Shown here in pieces: positions 1-8,054 of a DNA stretch of 13,444 nt (the first letter of the stretch is position 1; every line of letters begins with the position of its first letter). Position numbers and translations under genes: made by a program. Source of the stretch: an uncultured Bacillota bacterium (GTDB lineage Bacteria; Bacillota; Clostridia; Peptostreptococcales; Anaerovoracaceae). A model generated the notes under the pieces. It ran no database searches. It saw only the letters and a list, made by a program, of their open reading frames with translations, and was not told where the DNA came from. Where the stretch lies: positions 1 to 13,444 of the forward strand of contig CAMJRV010000025.1 in assembly GCA_946408315.1 (NCBI GenBank), written 5' to 3'.

Positions 1-1
1 T

Positions 2-793
2 AGAGCAAAAAATAATTTTATTTCTATAAACTGTGCAGCTATTCCGGAAAATTTAGTTGAATCAGAACTATTTGGCTATGAATCGGGGGCTTTCACAGGA
101 GCAAGGAAAGGCGGTAAACCAGGCCTCATAGAACTGGCCGATAAGGGAACTCTTTTCTTGGATGAAATCGGGGATATGCCGCTAAGTCTACAGAGTAAGC
201 TGCTGCAGGTAATACAGGATAGAAAGATTACGAGACTGGGCGGTGAAACACCTTATGATGTAGATATCCGCATCATAAGCGCAACGAATAAAAGCCTCAG
301 TGAAATGGTCAGGAAAGGTTTATTCCGATACGATCTATATTACCGGTTGAATGTGATACCAATCCATATCCCGCCATTAAGAGAACGTAAAGATGACATC
401 AGAGCCTTGATTGAGCATTTTGTAAATGTGTTTAATCAAAAGTATAACATAAATGAGGTAATCAGCAATGATGTTGTCAATAGGCTGGTCGATTATGACT
501 GGGCGGGCAATGTCAGAGAACTCGAAAACTGCATAGAAAGACTAATCGTTACCGACAGAAAAGGATTAGTCACTATTGAGAATTTAAATAGCAACCATAT
601 GCCAGAAGCAAAAAATAATGCAGACGCGATCGTGATAAACCAGCTAATGCCGCTAAAAGACGCTTTTGAGCAGGTGGAGAAGCAGTTGGTTTTACAGGCA
701 TATAAAAAGTCAAAAAACAGCTATAAGGTTGCGGATTTTTTAGAAATAAGCCAATCCGGAGCACATAGAAAAATCCAAAAGTATATTAAATGA
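2..793 (+). CDS. Sigma-54-dependent transcriptional activator, C-terminal part (5' end outside window)
   Basis: Enhancer-binding protein that uses ATP hydrolysis to open promoters held by sigma-54 RNA polymerase. The frame is open from base 2, giving 263 visible residues. The hallmark GAFTGA loop that contacts sigma-54 is at visible residues 29-34. Walker B follows (TLFLDE, D54/E55), then sensor I (RIISATN), the arginine-finger stretch [11 protein letters not shown] (usually [11 protein letters not shown]) and sensor II (WAGNVREL). The last ~24 residues form a TyrR/Fis-like helix-turn-helix ([20 protein letters not shown]). Walker A and any N-terminal sensory domain lie upstream of the window, so the signal cannot be read; many relatives carry a PAS domain there. 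A TTG at 158 is internal, not the start, because the conserved GAFTGA precedes it. The gene ends just before a terminator and lies ~200 bp upstream of a sigma-54 promoter, so it very probably regulates the transporter/peptidase operon downstream. Confidence 0.95.
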   Translation, partial: RAKNNFISINCAAIPENLVESELFGYESGAFTGARKGGKPGLIELADKGTLFLDEIGDMPLSLQSKLLQVIQDRKITRLGGETPYDVDIRIISATNKSLSEMVRKGLFRYDLYYRLNVIPIHIPPLRERKDDIRALIEHFVNVFNQKYNINEVISNDVVNRLVDYDWAGNVRELENCIERLIVTDRKGLVTIENLNSNHMPEAKNNADAIVINQLMPLKDAFEQVEKQLVLQAYKKSKNSYKVADFLEISQSGAHRKIQKYIK

Positions 794-834
794 ATTATAA
801 AAATTGATTTTAATGCATTTTCTCAGAAAAATAA

Positions 835-884
835 AATAACCCACCGTTGAATCGTTAATTCAGTGGTGGGTTATTTTGTTTTTT
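835..884 (+). terminator. Intrinsic terminator after the sigma-54 activator gene
   Basis: An 18-bp stem pairs 835-852 with 858-875 around a 5-nt loop. The stem is AATAACCCACC continued by two G-U pairs and five more pairs, and it is followed by TTTTGTTTTTT. It isolates the activator gene from the operon downstream. The A-rich left flank means it could also stop transcription from the other side. Confidence 0.9.
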
Positions 885-927
885 ACTAGTGATATCAATA
901 GATCTGGCAATAGATTGTATAAAAATG

Positions 928-941
928 ACCCGGAATTGGGT
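928..941. promoter_or_regulatory. Possible upstream activator site (ACCC-N6-GGGT)
   Basis: A small inverted repeat (ACCC, six bases, GGGT) lies about 55-65 bp upstream of the -24 element. That is within the range used by enhancer-binding proteins. A nearby direct repeat, CAATAGAT at 896-903 and 908-915, is another candidate. Both are short, and neither can be assigned to the regulator from sequence alone. Confidence 0.25.
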
Positions 942-994
942 TGTGAGATATGTTGGAAGCATTGAAAACCATGGAAAAATGGGCATTCTCCTTT

Positions 995-1009
995 TGGCAC
1001 GATAGTTGC
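995..1009 (+). promoter_or_regulatory. Sigma-54 (-24/-12) promoter of the MFS-peptidase operon
   Basis: TGGCACGATAGTTGC matches the sigma-54 consensus TGGCAC-N5-TTGC. The invariant GG (996-997) and GC (1008-1009) have the required spacing, one helical turn apart. The predicted start point is near 1021, leaving an untranslated leader of about 107 nt before the ATG at 1128. The sigma-54 activator encoded immediately upstream supports this as its target. The rest of 794-1127 holds the terminator and weak repeats, and no gene. Confidence 0.88.
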
Positions 1010-1127
1010 GGTAATAGAGGAGGGCGCCAATGAAAAAGTTTAGATTGCCGGATATATAGGTTCATTTCGAAATGCAGATTTATTTTAGATGATAAAAATA
1101 ATTAATTAATGATAAGGAGAATCAAAA

Positions 1128-2402
1128 ATGGATACGGCAATAGAACCAATGGATAAAGTATCACTTAAACAAGGTGGAAGATTTTATTATGGATGGGTCA
1201 TTGTATTTGTAGGACTCATCATGCTGATGTTAGGTTATGTATCCTGTATATCGGTTACCAGTGTATTTGTTATTCCTGTTACAGCGGAGCTTGGTATTGA
1301 CCGTGGGCAATTTGTACTTTATACAACAATTTTAAGTTTATTCAGCGTGTTTGTTGCAGGATTTTTTGGAAAAAGAATGGCCAGAGGCAATATTAAATTG
1401 ATTATGATCATTTCGGCAATGCTAACCGCCCTGGGCTTTTTTGGCTTTTCAAGAGCAACGGATGTGTGGCATTTCTATGTACTGGCCCTATTCATCGGTC
1501 AGGGCTTTGCCCTGGTTACCACAATGCCGACTTCGATTTTAATCAACAACTGGTTCGGAGGCAAAATAAAAGGGACGGCAATGAGCTTATCCTTTATTGG
1601 AAGCGGGCTTGGAGGAATGCTTATGACTCCTCTTCTTAATTATATCAACACAGCATTTGGATGGAGGTCAGGATATTTGACCCTGGCAGGCGTCTTTTTA
1701 TTTGTCATTGCTCCTGTTTGCCTGTTTCTGGTTGTTAAAACCCCTGAAGAAAAAGGATTTTATAGAATGGGACAGGTCGCAGGGGAAAACTCCCTTAAAG
1801 ACGCGAAGGGTATGGTTGTAAATGAAGCCTTGAAAACGCCGATGCTTTGGCTGATCGTATTTTCAATTGTAATTTTTATTTTCGGATCAAGTGCAATCTT
1901 GTTCAATTCTGTGCCATATTTGATTCAGGTTGGGTTTACTCCCGAACGGGCGGCGGCTCTTGCAGGATTGAATTTGGGAGGACTAATTGTCGGTAAAATA
2001 TTGACCGGTGTGGTTTGCGATAAGTTTGGAACAAAAATAGGCTCGATTCTCAGCAGCTTTATCTTTTCAGGAGCATTTATCTTCCTGTTTATCATGCCAT
2101 CCAATCCGACCGTTTTTGTATACGGCTGGCTGATCTGTTATGCTCTGGGCGGCGGCGGAATTACGGTTTGCCCTCCGCTTCTTGTCAACAGTCTGTTTGG
2201 AGAAAAGGATTATGGAAATATCATCGGCATCATGACAATGGCGACCAATATTGGCGGTGCTTTTGGAGGAACCATTGCAGCCTATATCTATGACGTCACA
2301 GGAAGCTACGGTACGTTCTGGTTTATTGCCGCAATCGGGCTGGCTCTGTCCGGTATCGCAAGAATAATCGCATTCCGATTAAGAAGAAAATATTCTTATT
2401 AG
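1128..2402 (+). CDS. MFS transporter, oxalate/formate- and monocarboxylate-carrier-like
   Basis: Inner-membrane secondary carrier of 424 residues with about 12 hydrophobic segments in two six-helix halves. The N-terminal YYGWVIV entry into helix 1, the NNWFGGKIKGTAMS stretch near helix 5 and the TPEEKGF segment opening the central loop resemble the OFA/monocarboxylate branch of the major facilitator superfamily. GVVCDKFGTKIG around residue 297 is the second-half counterpart of the loop 2-3 motif. A good ribosome site (AAGGAG) precedes the ATG. It is the first gene after the sigma-54 promoter and lies only 16 bp from a dipeptidase gene. It therefore probably imports the peptide-like or N-acyl substrate that the two hydrolases cleave, or exchanges it for a product. 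Substrate is not determinable from sequence; family membership is secure. Confidence 0.9.
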   Translation: MDTAIEPMDKVSLKQGGRFYYGWVIVFVGLIMLMLGYVSCISVTSVFVIPVTAELGIDRGQFVLYTTILSLFSVFVAGFFGKRMARGNIKLIMIISAMLTALGFFGFSRATDVWHFYVLALFIGQGFALVTTMPTSILINNWFGGKIKGTAMSLSFIGSGLGGMLMTPLLNYINTAFGWRSGYLTLAGVFLFVIAPVCLFLVVKTPEEKGFYRMGQVAGENSLKDAKGMVVNEALKTPMLWLIVFSIVIFIFGSSAILFNSVPYLIQVGFTPERAAALAGLNLGGLIVGKILTGVVCDKFGTKIGSILSSFIFSGAFIFLFIMPSNPTVFVYGWLICYALGGGGITVCPPLLVNSLFGEKDYGNIIGIMTMATNIGGAFGGTIAAYIYDVTGSYGTFWFIAAIGLALSGIARIIAFRLRRKYSY

Positions 2403-2418
2403 TAAAGGAGGCAGTAAA

Positions 2419-3861
2419 ATGAAATATATTCTTAATCACGAGGGTAAACCGTATTATAAATTTTTTGAGGACATTTGTTCCATACCGCACACCTCATACA
2501 ATGAAAGGGAATTATCCGATTATATTGTAGAGTTTGCAAAAACGCGCAATCTATGGTGGTACCAGGATGATATATGGAATGTTGTGATCAAGAAACCCGC
2601 GTCTGCAGGGTATGAGGGCCATCCCCCCGTAATGATCCAGGGGCATATCGATATGGTAGGGGAAAAGACCCCGGACTCTGATTTTAATTTTAATACGGAC
2701 TCTTTAGAGCTTTATGTTGAGGACGGATGGCTTAAGGCGAAAAATACAACTTTGGGTGCGGATTGCGGGCATGGAATTGCCTATATGCTTGCAATTCTTG
2801 ACGATAAAAACTTGCAGCATCCGCCATTGGAATGCTTCTTTTCTGTTCAGGAAGAAGTAGGAATCGGAGGCCCCCAATACATCGATTATTCCCTGTTTAC
2901 CGCGAAGAGACTGATTAGCACCGATCAGATGTTTGAAGGTGCTACCGTTATTTCTACTACCAGTGTAGTTGGGGGTGAATTTATTAAGCCCGTTTCTTTG
3001 ACAAAAAATACAAAATCAACATATCTGCTGAAGGTAGAGGGGCTGCAGGGAGGGCATGCGGCGACCAACATCCATAAGGAACAGGCAAATGCAATTAAAA
3101 TTGTAGCCAGGGTCTTATATAATCTAACGAAAAAAGTAAAGCTTCAATTGGCGAGCATAGATGGGGGTACGATTCGTAATAACATCCCGGAGGTATGCTC
3201 GGCGACATTCACTTGCGACAGCACCTGTTATGATCTCGTCAAGGATATCGTAAATGCTGCGATGGAGGAAGAAAAAAGGGAACACCAGATTAGTGATCCG
3301 GATTTAAACATGATATTAAGCCCTGCTGAGACGGTGGAGGAGACTTTAGATGATCTTTCGACAAACAACGTAGTTGAATTGCTCCATGTCATCCCTACAG
3401 GAGTGTATATGCGGAGTCTTGAAGAAGAAAACCTGGTTTTAACCTCTAGGAATATAGGAAATATTACGATTAAGGACGGTATTCTAAAATTTGGTTATTT
3501 ATTCAGAAGTGCCATTGACTCACAAATTTTCGATTTGATGAACCAGGCAATGATAACCGCTGATCGTTTTGGCGCTGTCTTTCGAAAGGAATATTATTAT
3601 GCGGGATATACCGTAAGCAAAGATACGCCGTTGAATATTCTCTGGCAGGAAGTCTATAAAGAGGCCTCCGGCAAGGATTTACGGTTTATATCAATGCATG
3701 TAGGAACCGATGCAGGGACTATAATAAATAGAAGGGGAGGGATGGATGTCATATCGATCGGTCCAAACACAGTAAACTTCCATAAGCCCGGAGAAGCTTT
3801 GGAACTCGCTTCCTTTGACCGTACTTACGGCTATCTGAAAACAATTTTATCAAGATTGTAA
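2419..3861 (+). CDS. pepD: M20-family aminoacyl-histidine dipeptidase (PepD-like)
   Basis: Cytosolic zinc dipeptidase of the M20C type, which cleaves Xaa-His dipeptides such as carnosine and other unblocked dipeptides. At 480 residues it has the usual PepD length. The metal and catalytic set is visible: H76 and D78 (QGHIDMV), bridging D115 (LGADCGHG), general base E145 and ligand E146 (VQEEVG), D169 (LISTDQ) and a C-terminal His at 455 (NFHKPGE). The lid-domain motif GLQGGHAATNIH is also present. Several usually constant neighbours differ: GADCGHG replaces GADNGIG, and HVGTDAG replaces the typical AGLECG, so substrate range may differ from E. coli PepD. A strong AAAGGAGG site precedes the ATG. 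It lies 16 bp after the carrier gene and 80 bp before a second M20 hydrolase, consistent with one operon for uptake and breakdown of a peptide-like nutrient. Confidence 0.87.
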   Translation: MKYILNHEGKPYYKFFEDICSIPHTSYNERELSDYIVEFAKTRNLWWYQDDIWNVVIKKPASAGYEGHPPVMIQGHIDMVGEKTPDSDFNFNTDSLELYVEDGWLKAKNTTLGADCGHGIAYMLAILDDKNLQHPPLECFFSVQEEVGIGGPQYIDYSLFTAKRLISTDQMFEGATVISTTSVVGGEFIKPVSLTKNTKSTYLLKVEGLQGGHAATNIHKEQANAIKIVARVLYNLTKKVKLQLASIDGGTIRNNIPEVCSATFTCDSTCYDLVKDIVNAAMEEEKREHQISDPDLNMILSPAETVEETLDDLSTNNVVELLHVIPTGVYMRSLEEENLVLTSRNIGNITIKDGILKFGYLFRSAIDSQIFDLMNQAMITADRFGAVFRKEYYYAGYTVSKDTPLNILWQEVYKEASGKDLRFISMHVGTDAGTIINRRGGMDVISIGPNTVNFHKPGEALELASFDRTYGYLKTILSRL

Positions 3862-3941
3862 TTTTCTTGCTGATGAAGTTGGAACTGCTGCCGGCCTTTA
3901 ACTAGCGGGCTTGAGAGTTTGCTTTTAAGAGAGGGAATAGA

Positions 3942-5342
3942 ATGGATAATAAAAAGCTTCTTATGGAGTGGATTGATACAAACAGAGAAAAATTTCAGAG
4001 CGTATCGGAGGCGTTATGGGAAAAACCCGAGTTAAGCATGCAGGAATATTTTGCATCAGAACAGTTATGCAAACTTCTTAGAGAACAGGGCTTTGAAGTT
4101 CAAATGGGACCGGCGGGGCTGCCGACAGCATTCGTGGCAACCTATGGTTCGGGTAAGCCGATCATCGGATTCAGCTCGGAATATGATGCTTTGCCAGGGC
4201 TGTCACAGAGGAAAGACAAGAACATAAAAGAACCTGTTGCAGCTTTAGCCCCGGGTCACGGATGCGGTCATAATCTTATTGCGACAGGAGGAATCATGGC
4301 GGCATCTGCACTCAAACAGCTGATCGAAAGGAAAAATCTTAAAGGGACGATAAAAATTTTCGGTACTCCGGCTGAGGAACTTTGCATAGGCAAACCGTTT
4401 ATGGCTAAGGCAGGTTTGTTTGAAGGGCTGGATGCTGTATTGGACTGGCATCCAAGTCATTTGAACAGAGGCGGCGCATGCGATACAAATGCATATTTCA
4501 ATGTAAAATATCATTTTAAGGGTGTGTCGGCTCATGGAAACGCACCATGGTTCGGGAAAAGCAGTTTGGATGGGGCGATGCTTATGGCACATGCTCTTGA
4601 AATGTTAAGAGAGCATATAAAACCGGGGACAGAAACATCTGCAACAACTCTAAATTATGCGTTCCCTGATGTGGGAAACAGTTTTCCTAACGTCGTTCCG
4701 GATAAAACGACTATTTGGTGTGTAGGACGGATGAAAGATGCGGAACTTGCAGCAGATGTAATGAAAAGAGTTGATGCATGCGCTAAAGGGAGCGCGTTGG
4801 CAACAGGAACCAGTGTCGAGGCAGAAGTCATTGCGGCAACGCATGATATGATTCCCAACCTTACTCTTTCAATGCTTTTTGAGAAAAATCTCAAGGAGAT
4901 AGGAACGGTGGCATACTCCCCGGAAGATCAGAAAAATGCAAAGGAAATTCAAAAAAATCTCAATGTAGAGCAAACGGGATATACCGGTGAAATCACTCCT
5001 GCCAAACTCGCAAGTCAGCCGGTCACGGATTCTTCGGAGTATAGCTGGTTTGCCCCAACCGCTTTGCTTACTCTTGCGCTCGCACCTTCTGAAGAGGTTG
5101 GTTGGCATTCTTGGCCAATTTGTAAATTGGCCGGTTCAGAAATAGGACAAAAAGTTTCCGTTACAGCGGCAAAGGTTTTAGCAGCTTCAGCTTATGACTT
5201 AATCCAGAATAAACAAATTTTAGAAAAAGCGAAAGCCGAGTTAGAGGAAAGATTAAAAGAGAGAAAGTATGAAACCTTGCTCCCTGCTGATGCAGTTCCT
5301 GATCTAGCCATTAATGAAGACATAATGAGTAAATTCAGATAG
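3942..5342 (+). CDS. M20 amidohydrolase, aminobenzoyl-glutamate hydrolase subunit B-like
   Basis: Probable cytosolic metal-dependent amidohydrolase of 466 residues. It resembles AbgB, one subunit of the p-aminobenzoyl-glutamate hydrolase, across its whole length: YGSGKPIIG.SSEYDALPGLSQ, then HGCGHN (C108, H110), EE at 145-146, GKPFMAKAGLF, DWHP (H170), ISPNVV-like SFPNVVPD, and a late His in GWHSW (H389). These are the expected M20D metal ligands and general base. The ribosome site is AGAGAGGGA. No AbgA-like partner and no AbgT carrier is present. Instead it follows an MFS carrier and a PepD-like dipeptidase, so the true substrate is probably another N-acyl or dipeptide-like amino acid. It appears to be the last gene of the sigma-54 operon. 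The C-terminal ~45 residues are charged and probably form a helical tail. Confidence 0.85.
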   Translation: MDNKKLLMEWIDTNREKFQSVSEALWEKPELSMQEYFASEQLCKLLREQGFEVQMGPAGLPTAFVATYGSGKPIIGFSSEYDALPGLSQRKDKNIKEPVAALAPGHGCGHNLIATGGIMAASALKQLIERKNLKGTIKIFGTPAEELCIGKPFMAKAGLFEGLDAVLDWHPSHLNRGGACDTNAYFNVKYHFKGVSAHGNAPWFGKSSLDGAMLMAHALEMLREHIKPGTETSATTLNYAFPDVGNSFPNVVPDKTTIWCVGRMKDAELAADVMKRVDACAKGSALATGTSVEAEVIAATHDMIPNLTLSMLFEKNLKEIGTVAYSPEDQKNAKEIQKNLNVEQTGYTGEITPAKLASQPVTDSSEYSWFAPTALLTLALAPSEEVGWHSWPICKLAGSEIGQKVSVTAAKVLAASAYDLIQNKQILEKAKAELEERLKERKYETLLPADAVPDLAINEDIMSKFR

Positions 5343-5378
5343 TAGCCCACAATGTCCATGCCTTGCTTGTGCGACATA

Positions 5379-5415
5379 AAAATGCCCCGGAGATTCAAGA
5401 CCTCCGGGGCATTTT
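5379..5415. terminator. Bidirectional intrinsic terminator between convergent genes
   Basis: A perfect 14-bp stem (AAAATGCCCCGGAG at 5379-5392 with 5402-5415) encloses a 9-nt loop. A-rich and T-rich flanks give U tracts on both strands. It serves the M20 operon from the left and the response-regulator gene (stop at 5430) from the right. Confidence 0.9.
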
Positions 5416-5429
5416 GAAACCGGTCAGAG

Positions 5430-6140
5430 CTAAGACTGCTTTAATGAATTGTTGAATTTATATCCTACACCCCTGACGTTGATGATATATTTGACGCCCC
5501 GGGCTTCCGGTTCTATTTTTTTTCGGATATTGCTGACGTATACCATGATGGTCCGGCTATCCCCTTCGAGACTATCCGTTTTCCAGACCATTTCAAACAA
5601 CTGATCGACGCTGAACACCCGCTTTGGATTTTCGATCAGGATGGAAAGAATATCAAATTCTTTCGGGGTGAGATTGATCTCCGTCTCATCGAGGAATACC
5701 TGATGGGAGTCCATGTTCATATAGAGGCCCTCATACTGAAATGTGCGGGTCTGCTTCTGAGGCGCCGCCAGGATCCGATTTCTTCTGAGGTGGGCTTTCA
5801 CTCTTGCGATCAATTCTCCGGACTGGAACGGCTTTGTAATATAGTCGTCACCTCCTGCGGACAGTGCGATGATCTTATCCAATTCTTCAGACTTGCAGCT
5901 CAGGAACAGGACGGGGCACTGTGTCTTCCTCCGCATCTCCAGACATAGATCCACTCCGCTGATATCGGGCAGCATCACATCCAGAATCACCAGGTCCGGT
6001 TCGATTTCATTCAAGATGTTCAATGCTGATTTTGCGTCGTAAGCGGTATAGGTCATATACTGCTCCTTGTCTAAAAATGACTGGATCAAAGTGCATATTT
6101 GTTTCTCATCGTCTACGATCAAGATCTTTTCATTCGCCAT
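5430..6140 (-). CDS. OmpR/PhoB-family response regulator
   Basis: Cytosolic DNA-binding response regulator of 236 residues. The receiver domain occupies about residues 4-117, with the acidic pocket D10/D11, phospho-acceptor D54 (LVILDVMLPD), S81 at the Thr/Ser switch position and K103 (ITKPF). The C-terminal winged helix spans ~130-230 (LTPKEFDILSIL, then the GDSRTIMVYVSNIRKKIE recognition region, ending in VRGVGYKF). I start it at 6140 because an AAGGGGG ribosome site sits 6 nt upstream. An in-frame ATG at 6158 adds six residues but would bury that site. It is 70 bp downstream of the histidine-kinase gene on the same strand, so the two form a cognate pair. Targets are unknown; the divergent symporter gene is the nearest candidate. 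Confidence 0.95.
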   Translation of the reverse strand: MANEKILIVDDEKQICTLIQSFLDKEQYMTYTAYDAKSALNILNEIEPDLVILDVMLPDISGVDLCLEMRRKTQCPVLFLSCKSEELDKIIALSAGGDDYITKPFQSGELIARVKAHLRRNRILAAPQKQTRTFQYEGLYMNMDSHQVFLDETEINLTPKEFDILSILIENPKRVFSVDQLFEMVWKTDSLEGDSRTIMVYVSNIRKKIEPEARGVKYIINVRGVGYKFNNSLKQS

Positions 6141-6210
6141 AATGCGCCCCCTTCTCATATTCTGCCAGGTCTTTTAAACTCAGACCGATTTATCGCTGTA
6201 TTCAACCGCT

Positions 6211-7854
6211 TTATCTTTGTACTTCCTCCCGGTAGAGGGGAAGCGTTACGGTAAAGGAGCTTCCTTTTCCCTTTGTGGACCGGGCTTCGATATTGCCTTT
6301 GTGGGCCTGCATGATCTGCCTCGACAGGCTTAACCCGAGGCCGCTCCCGCTCTTCGCTCGCTCCCCCGTATGTTTCCCCCTGTAAAATGCTTTGAAGATA
6401 TAAGGAAGGTCTTCTTCCGCAATCCCGGAGCCGGAATCAGCCACCTGAATGACGACGCTTTCCTTTCTGTCATCCAGAGAGCATTTCAGCGAAATCATCC
6501 CGCCCTCAGGCGTATGATCGATGGCGTTGCTGAACAGATTGGAGAAGACTTGCTGGATTCGTTTTCTGTCGACGAGGACTTCAAACCGTTCATCTTTCAG
6601 GCCGTCATCGACCTGACAGAGGTATTTTATCCTTGTGCCGGCGAGCTCGTTTTTATGTTTCTCCGCGATCTCGCGGTATAATGCGTAGACCTTCGTTTGC
6701 ATAAATTCGAAAGAGAATTGGTTGGATTCCATCTTGCTCAGCTGGAACAGGTCCTCCACAAGATTCTGGAGAAAAACCGCCTTTGAAAAGATCAGGTCAA
6801 TGGCGCTGCGTCGTTCCTCGTCGTCCGCAAAGAGATTGTTCTGAAGGGCCTCTGCGTAGCCGACGATGTAGGTGATTGGCGTCTTCAGCTCGTGAGAGAT
6901 ATATGACAGGAGGAGCTGTTTTGACTTCTTGGAATCGATCATTTCCTGCTCCGCGATCTTTCTGTCGGTGATGTCCCGCAGGATTCCTTCGATGGCGATC
7001 AGCTCGTCGCCGGAGAAGATGGGGGTGTTGTGAAACTCCAGATAGATAAACTCCGAATCGCTTCTCTGCCACCGGGCGTAATTCTTATTGATTGCATCCG
7101 CCTCTGAAGAAAAGGCTTTGCTGATGATCTGTCTGTCCTGCTCGTGGGTCAGCTCCAGGTGGAGCTTGGGGTTTCTGTAAAAATCGCTCTGCTTGTACCC
7201 GGTGATATTCTCCACGGAAGGACTGATGAAAGTAAACCTCGGATAAGGCCGCAGAGTATAATAAAAGATGATGTCCACCGCCTTTTCCGCCAGAATAGAC
7301 AGATAATCATTGCGGATAGACTGATTTATCGTGAGGAACTTCTGATATAAAATCGCGTAAGAAAAATTCAATATCAGAAGGAACAGGACGTTTACGCCGA
7401 TCATGAGCAGGGAAATTTCCGAGAGCATAAGAAAATTGCTGTAGATCTGACAAAGACCGCAGGCCGAGAAAAGCAGGAAATATCCCGACTTCCACAGAAT
7501 CGGAAGCCTCCATTTCCACGCGATCGTATAGGCGGAGGCGGCAATGAGGAGCAGCTCATACGCATAAAAAGGCAGAGCGACGATCATAGCGGGAATCTGC
7601 AGCGCACCCAGCAGCAGACCGCAGAGGATCAACAGTAGGGGATAGCGATTCCAGAATTTTTTGATCGGAATATTGTCCACGAGGCAGCTTGCCCGAAATA
7701 TCGCTAAAATACTATAAAGGCACAGGATGTTGGTGAAGACGGAACGGAACAGGGAGAGGGGGACGTCGCCTTCGGACTGCATCAAAGTATAGCCTGCCAG
7801 ATTGATCAGATATAATAAGCTGCTGCTTACCCAGGCCTTCGTATACTCTCGCAT
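6211..7854 (-). CDS. Membrane PAS-containing sensor histidine kinase
   Basis: Sensor kinase of 547 residues. The first ~175 residues are hydrophobic with roughly six membrane segments and only short loops, so sensing is probably within the membrane or cytosolic rather than by a large external domain. A PAS domain follows (about 185-300, including FISPSVENITGY and GILRDITDRK). The HisKA domain carries H321 in YISHELKTPITYI. The ATPase domain has the N box (N443 in FSNLFSNAIDH), G1 (DSGSGI, D473) and G2 (GSGLGLSLS, 503-511). All catalytic motifs are intact. The ATG follows an AAAGGGG ribosome site. It is the first gene of the minus-strand pair and diverges from the sodium:solute symporter gene. 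N-terminal membrane kinases of this layout in Clostridia are mostly uncharacterised and the ligand cannot be deduced. Confidence 0.94.
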   Translation of the reverse strand: MREYTKAWVSSSLLYLINLAGYTLMQSEGDVPLSLFRSVFTNILCLYSILAIFRASCLVDNIPIKKFWNRYPLLLILCGLLLGALQIPAMIVALPFYAYELLLIAASAYTIAWKWRLPILWKSGYFLLFSACGLCQIYSNFLMLSEISLLMIGVNVLFLLILNFSYAILYQKFLTINQSIRNDYLSILAEKAVDIIFYYTLRPYPRFTFISPSVENITGYKQSDFYRNPKLHLELTHEQDRQIISKAFSSEADAINKNYARWQRSDSEFIYLEFHNTPIFSGDELIAIEGILRDITDRKIAEQEMIDSKKSKQLLLSYISHELKTPITYIVGYAEALQNNLFADDEERRSAIDLIFSKAVFLQNLVEDLFQLSKMESNQFSFEFMQTKVYALYREIAEKHKNELAGTRIKYLCQVDDGLKDERFEVLVDRKRIQQVFSNLFSNAIDHTPEGGMISLKCSLDDRKESVVIQVADSGSGIAEEDLPYIFKAFYRGKHTGERAKSGSGLGLSLSRQIMQAHKGNIEARSTKGKGSSFTVTLPLYREEVQR

Positions 7855-7942
7855 CTGTAATCCCCTTTCTTCGTCTCATCTGTGCTTTGCCAGCCGAGTC
7901 TGTCTTCTCATATAAAATATCATCTTCTTTGAACAATGAAAA

Positions 7943-7958
7943 GAATTTTATAAAATTC
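7943..7958. promoter_or_regulatory. Perfect 16-bp palindrome in the kinase/symporter intergenic region
   Basis: GAATTTTATAAAATTC is its own reverse complement. It lies between two divergent genes, 88 bp from the kinase start and about 50 bp upstream of the symporter -10 box. Another inverted repeat, TTCTTT (7925-7930) with AAAGAA (7940-7945), overlaps its left edge. It could be a regulator-binding site or part of the kinase promoter. The A+T content makes chance occurrence possible. Confidence 0.35.
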
Positions 7959-7983
7959 CGGAAAGATTCAAGCGACATTCGAG

Positions 7984-8012
7984 TGGACTGGCATACTCCG
8001 TGATGCTATAAT
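7984..8012 (+). promoter_or_regulatory. Sigma-70 promoter of the sodium:solute symporter gene
   Basis: TGGACT (7984-7989), a 17-bp spacer and a perfect TATAAT (8007-8012) with an extended -10 TG at 8004-8005. The predicted start is near 8019, so the leader before the ATG at 8055 is about 36 nt and contains the ribosome site. Confidence 0.7.
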
Positions 8013-8054
8013 ATGGCTGACGCAGGAAGAATTTATAGAGGGGAGGTCGGGGAA

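Noticed and set aside
1030..1059. Nine-codon leader peptide (ATG to TAG) with GAGGAGGG just upstream
   Set aside because: The predicted sigma-54 transcript starts near 1021, which removes most of the ribosome site and leaves only about 9 nt before the ATG. Probably chance unless another promoter lies upstream.
8013..8054. Upstream in-frame ATG for the symporter
   Set aside because: It directly abuts the TATAAT box and precedes the predicted transcript start; the ATG at 8055 has a strong ribosome site.
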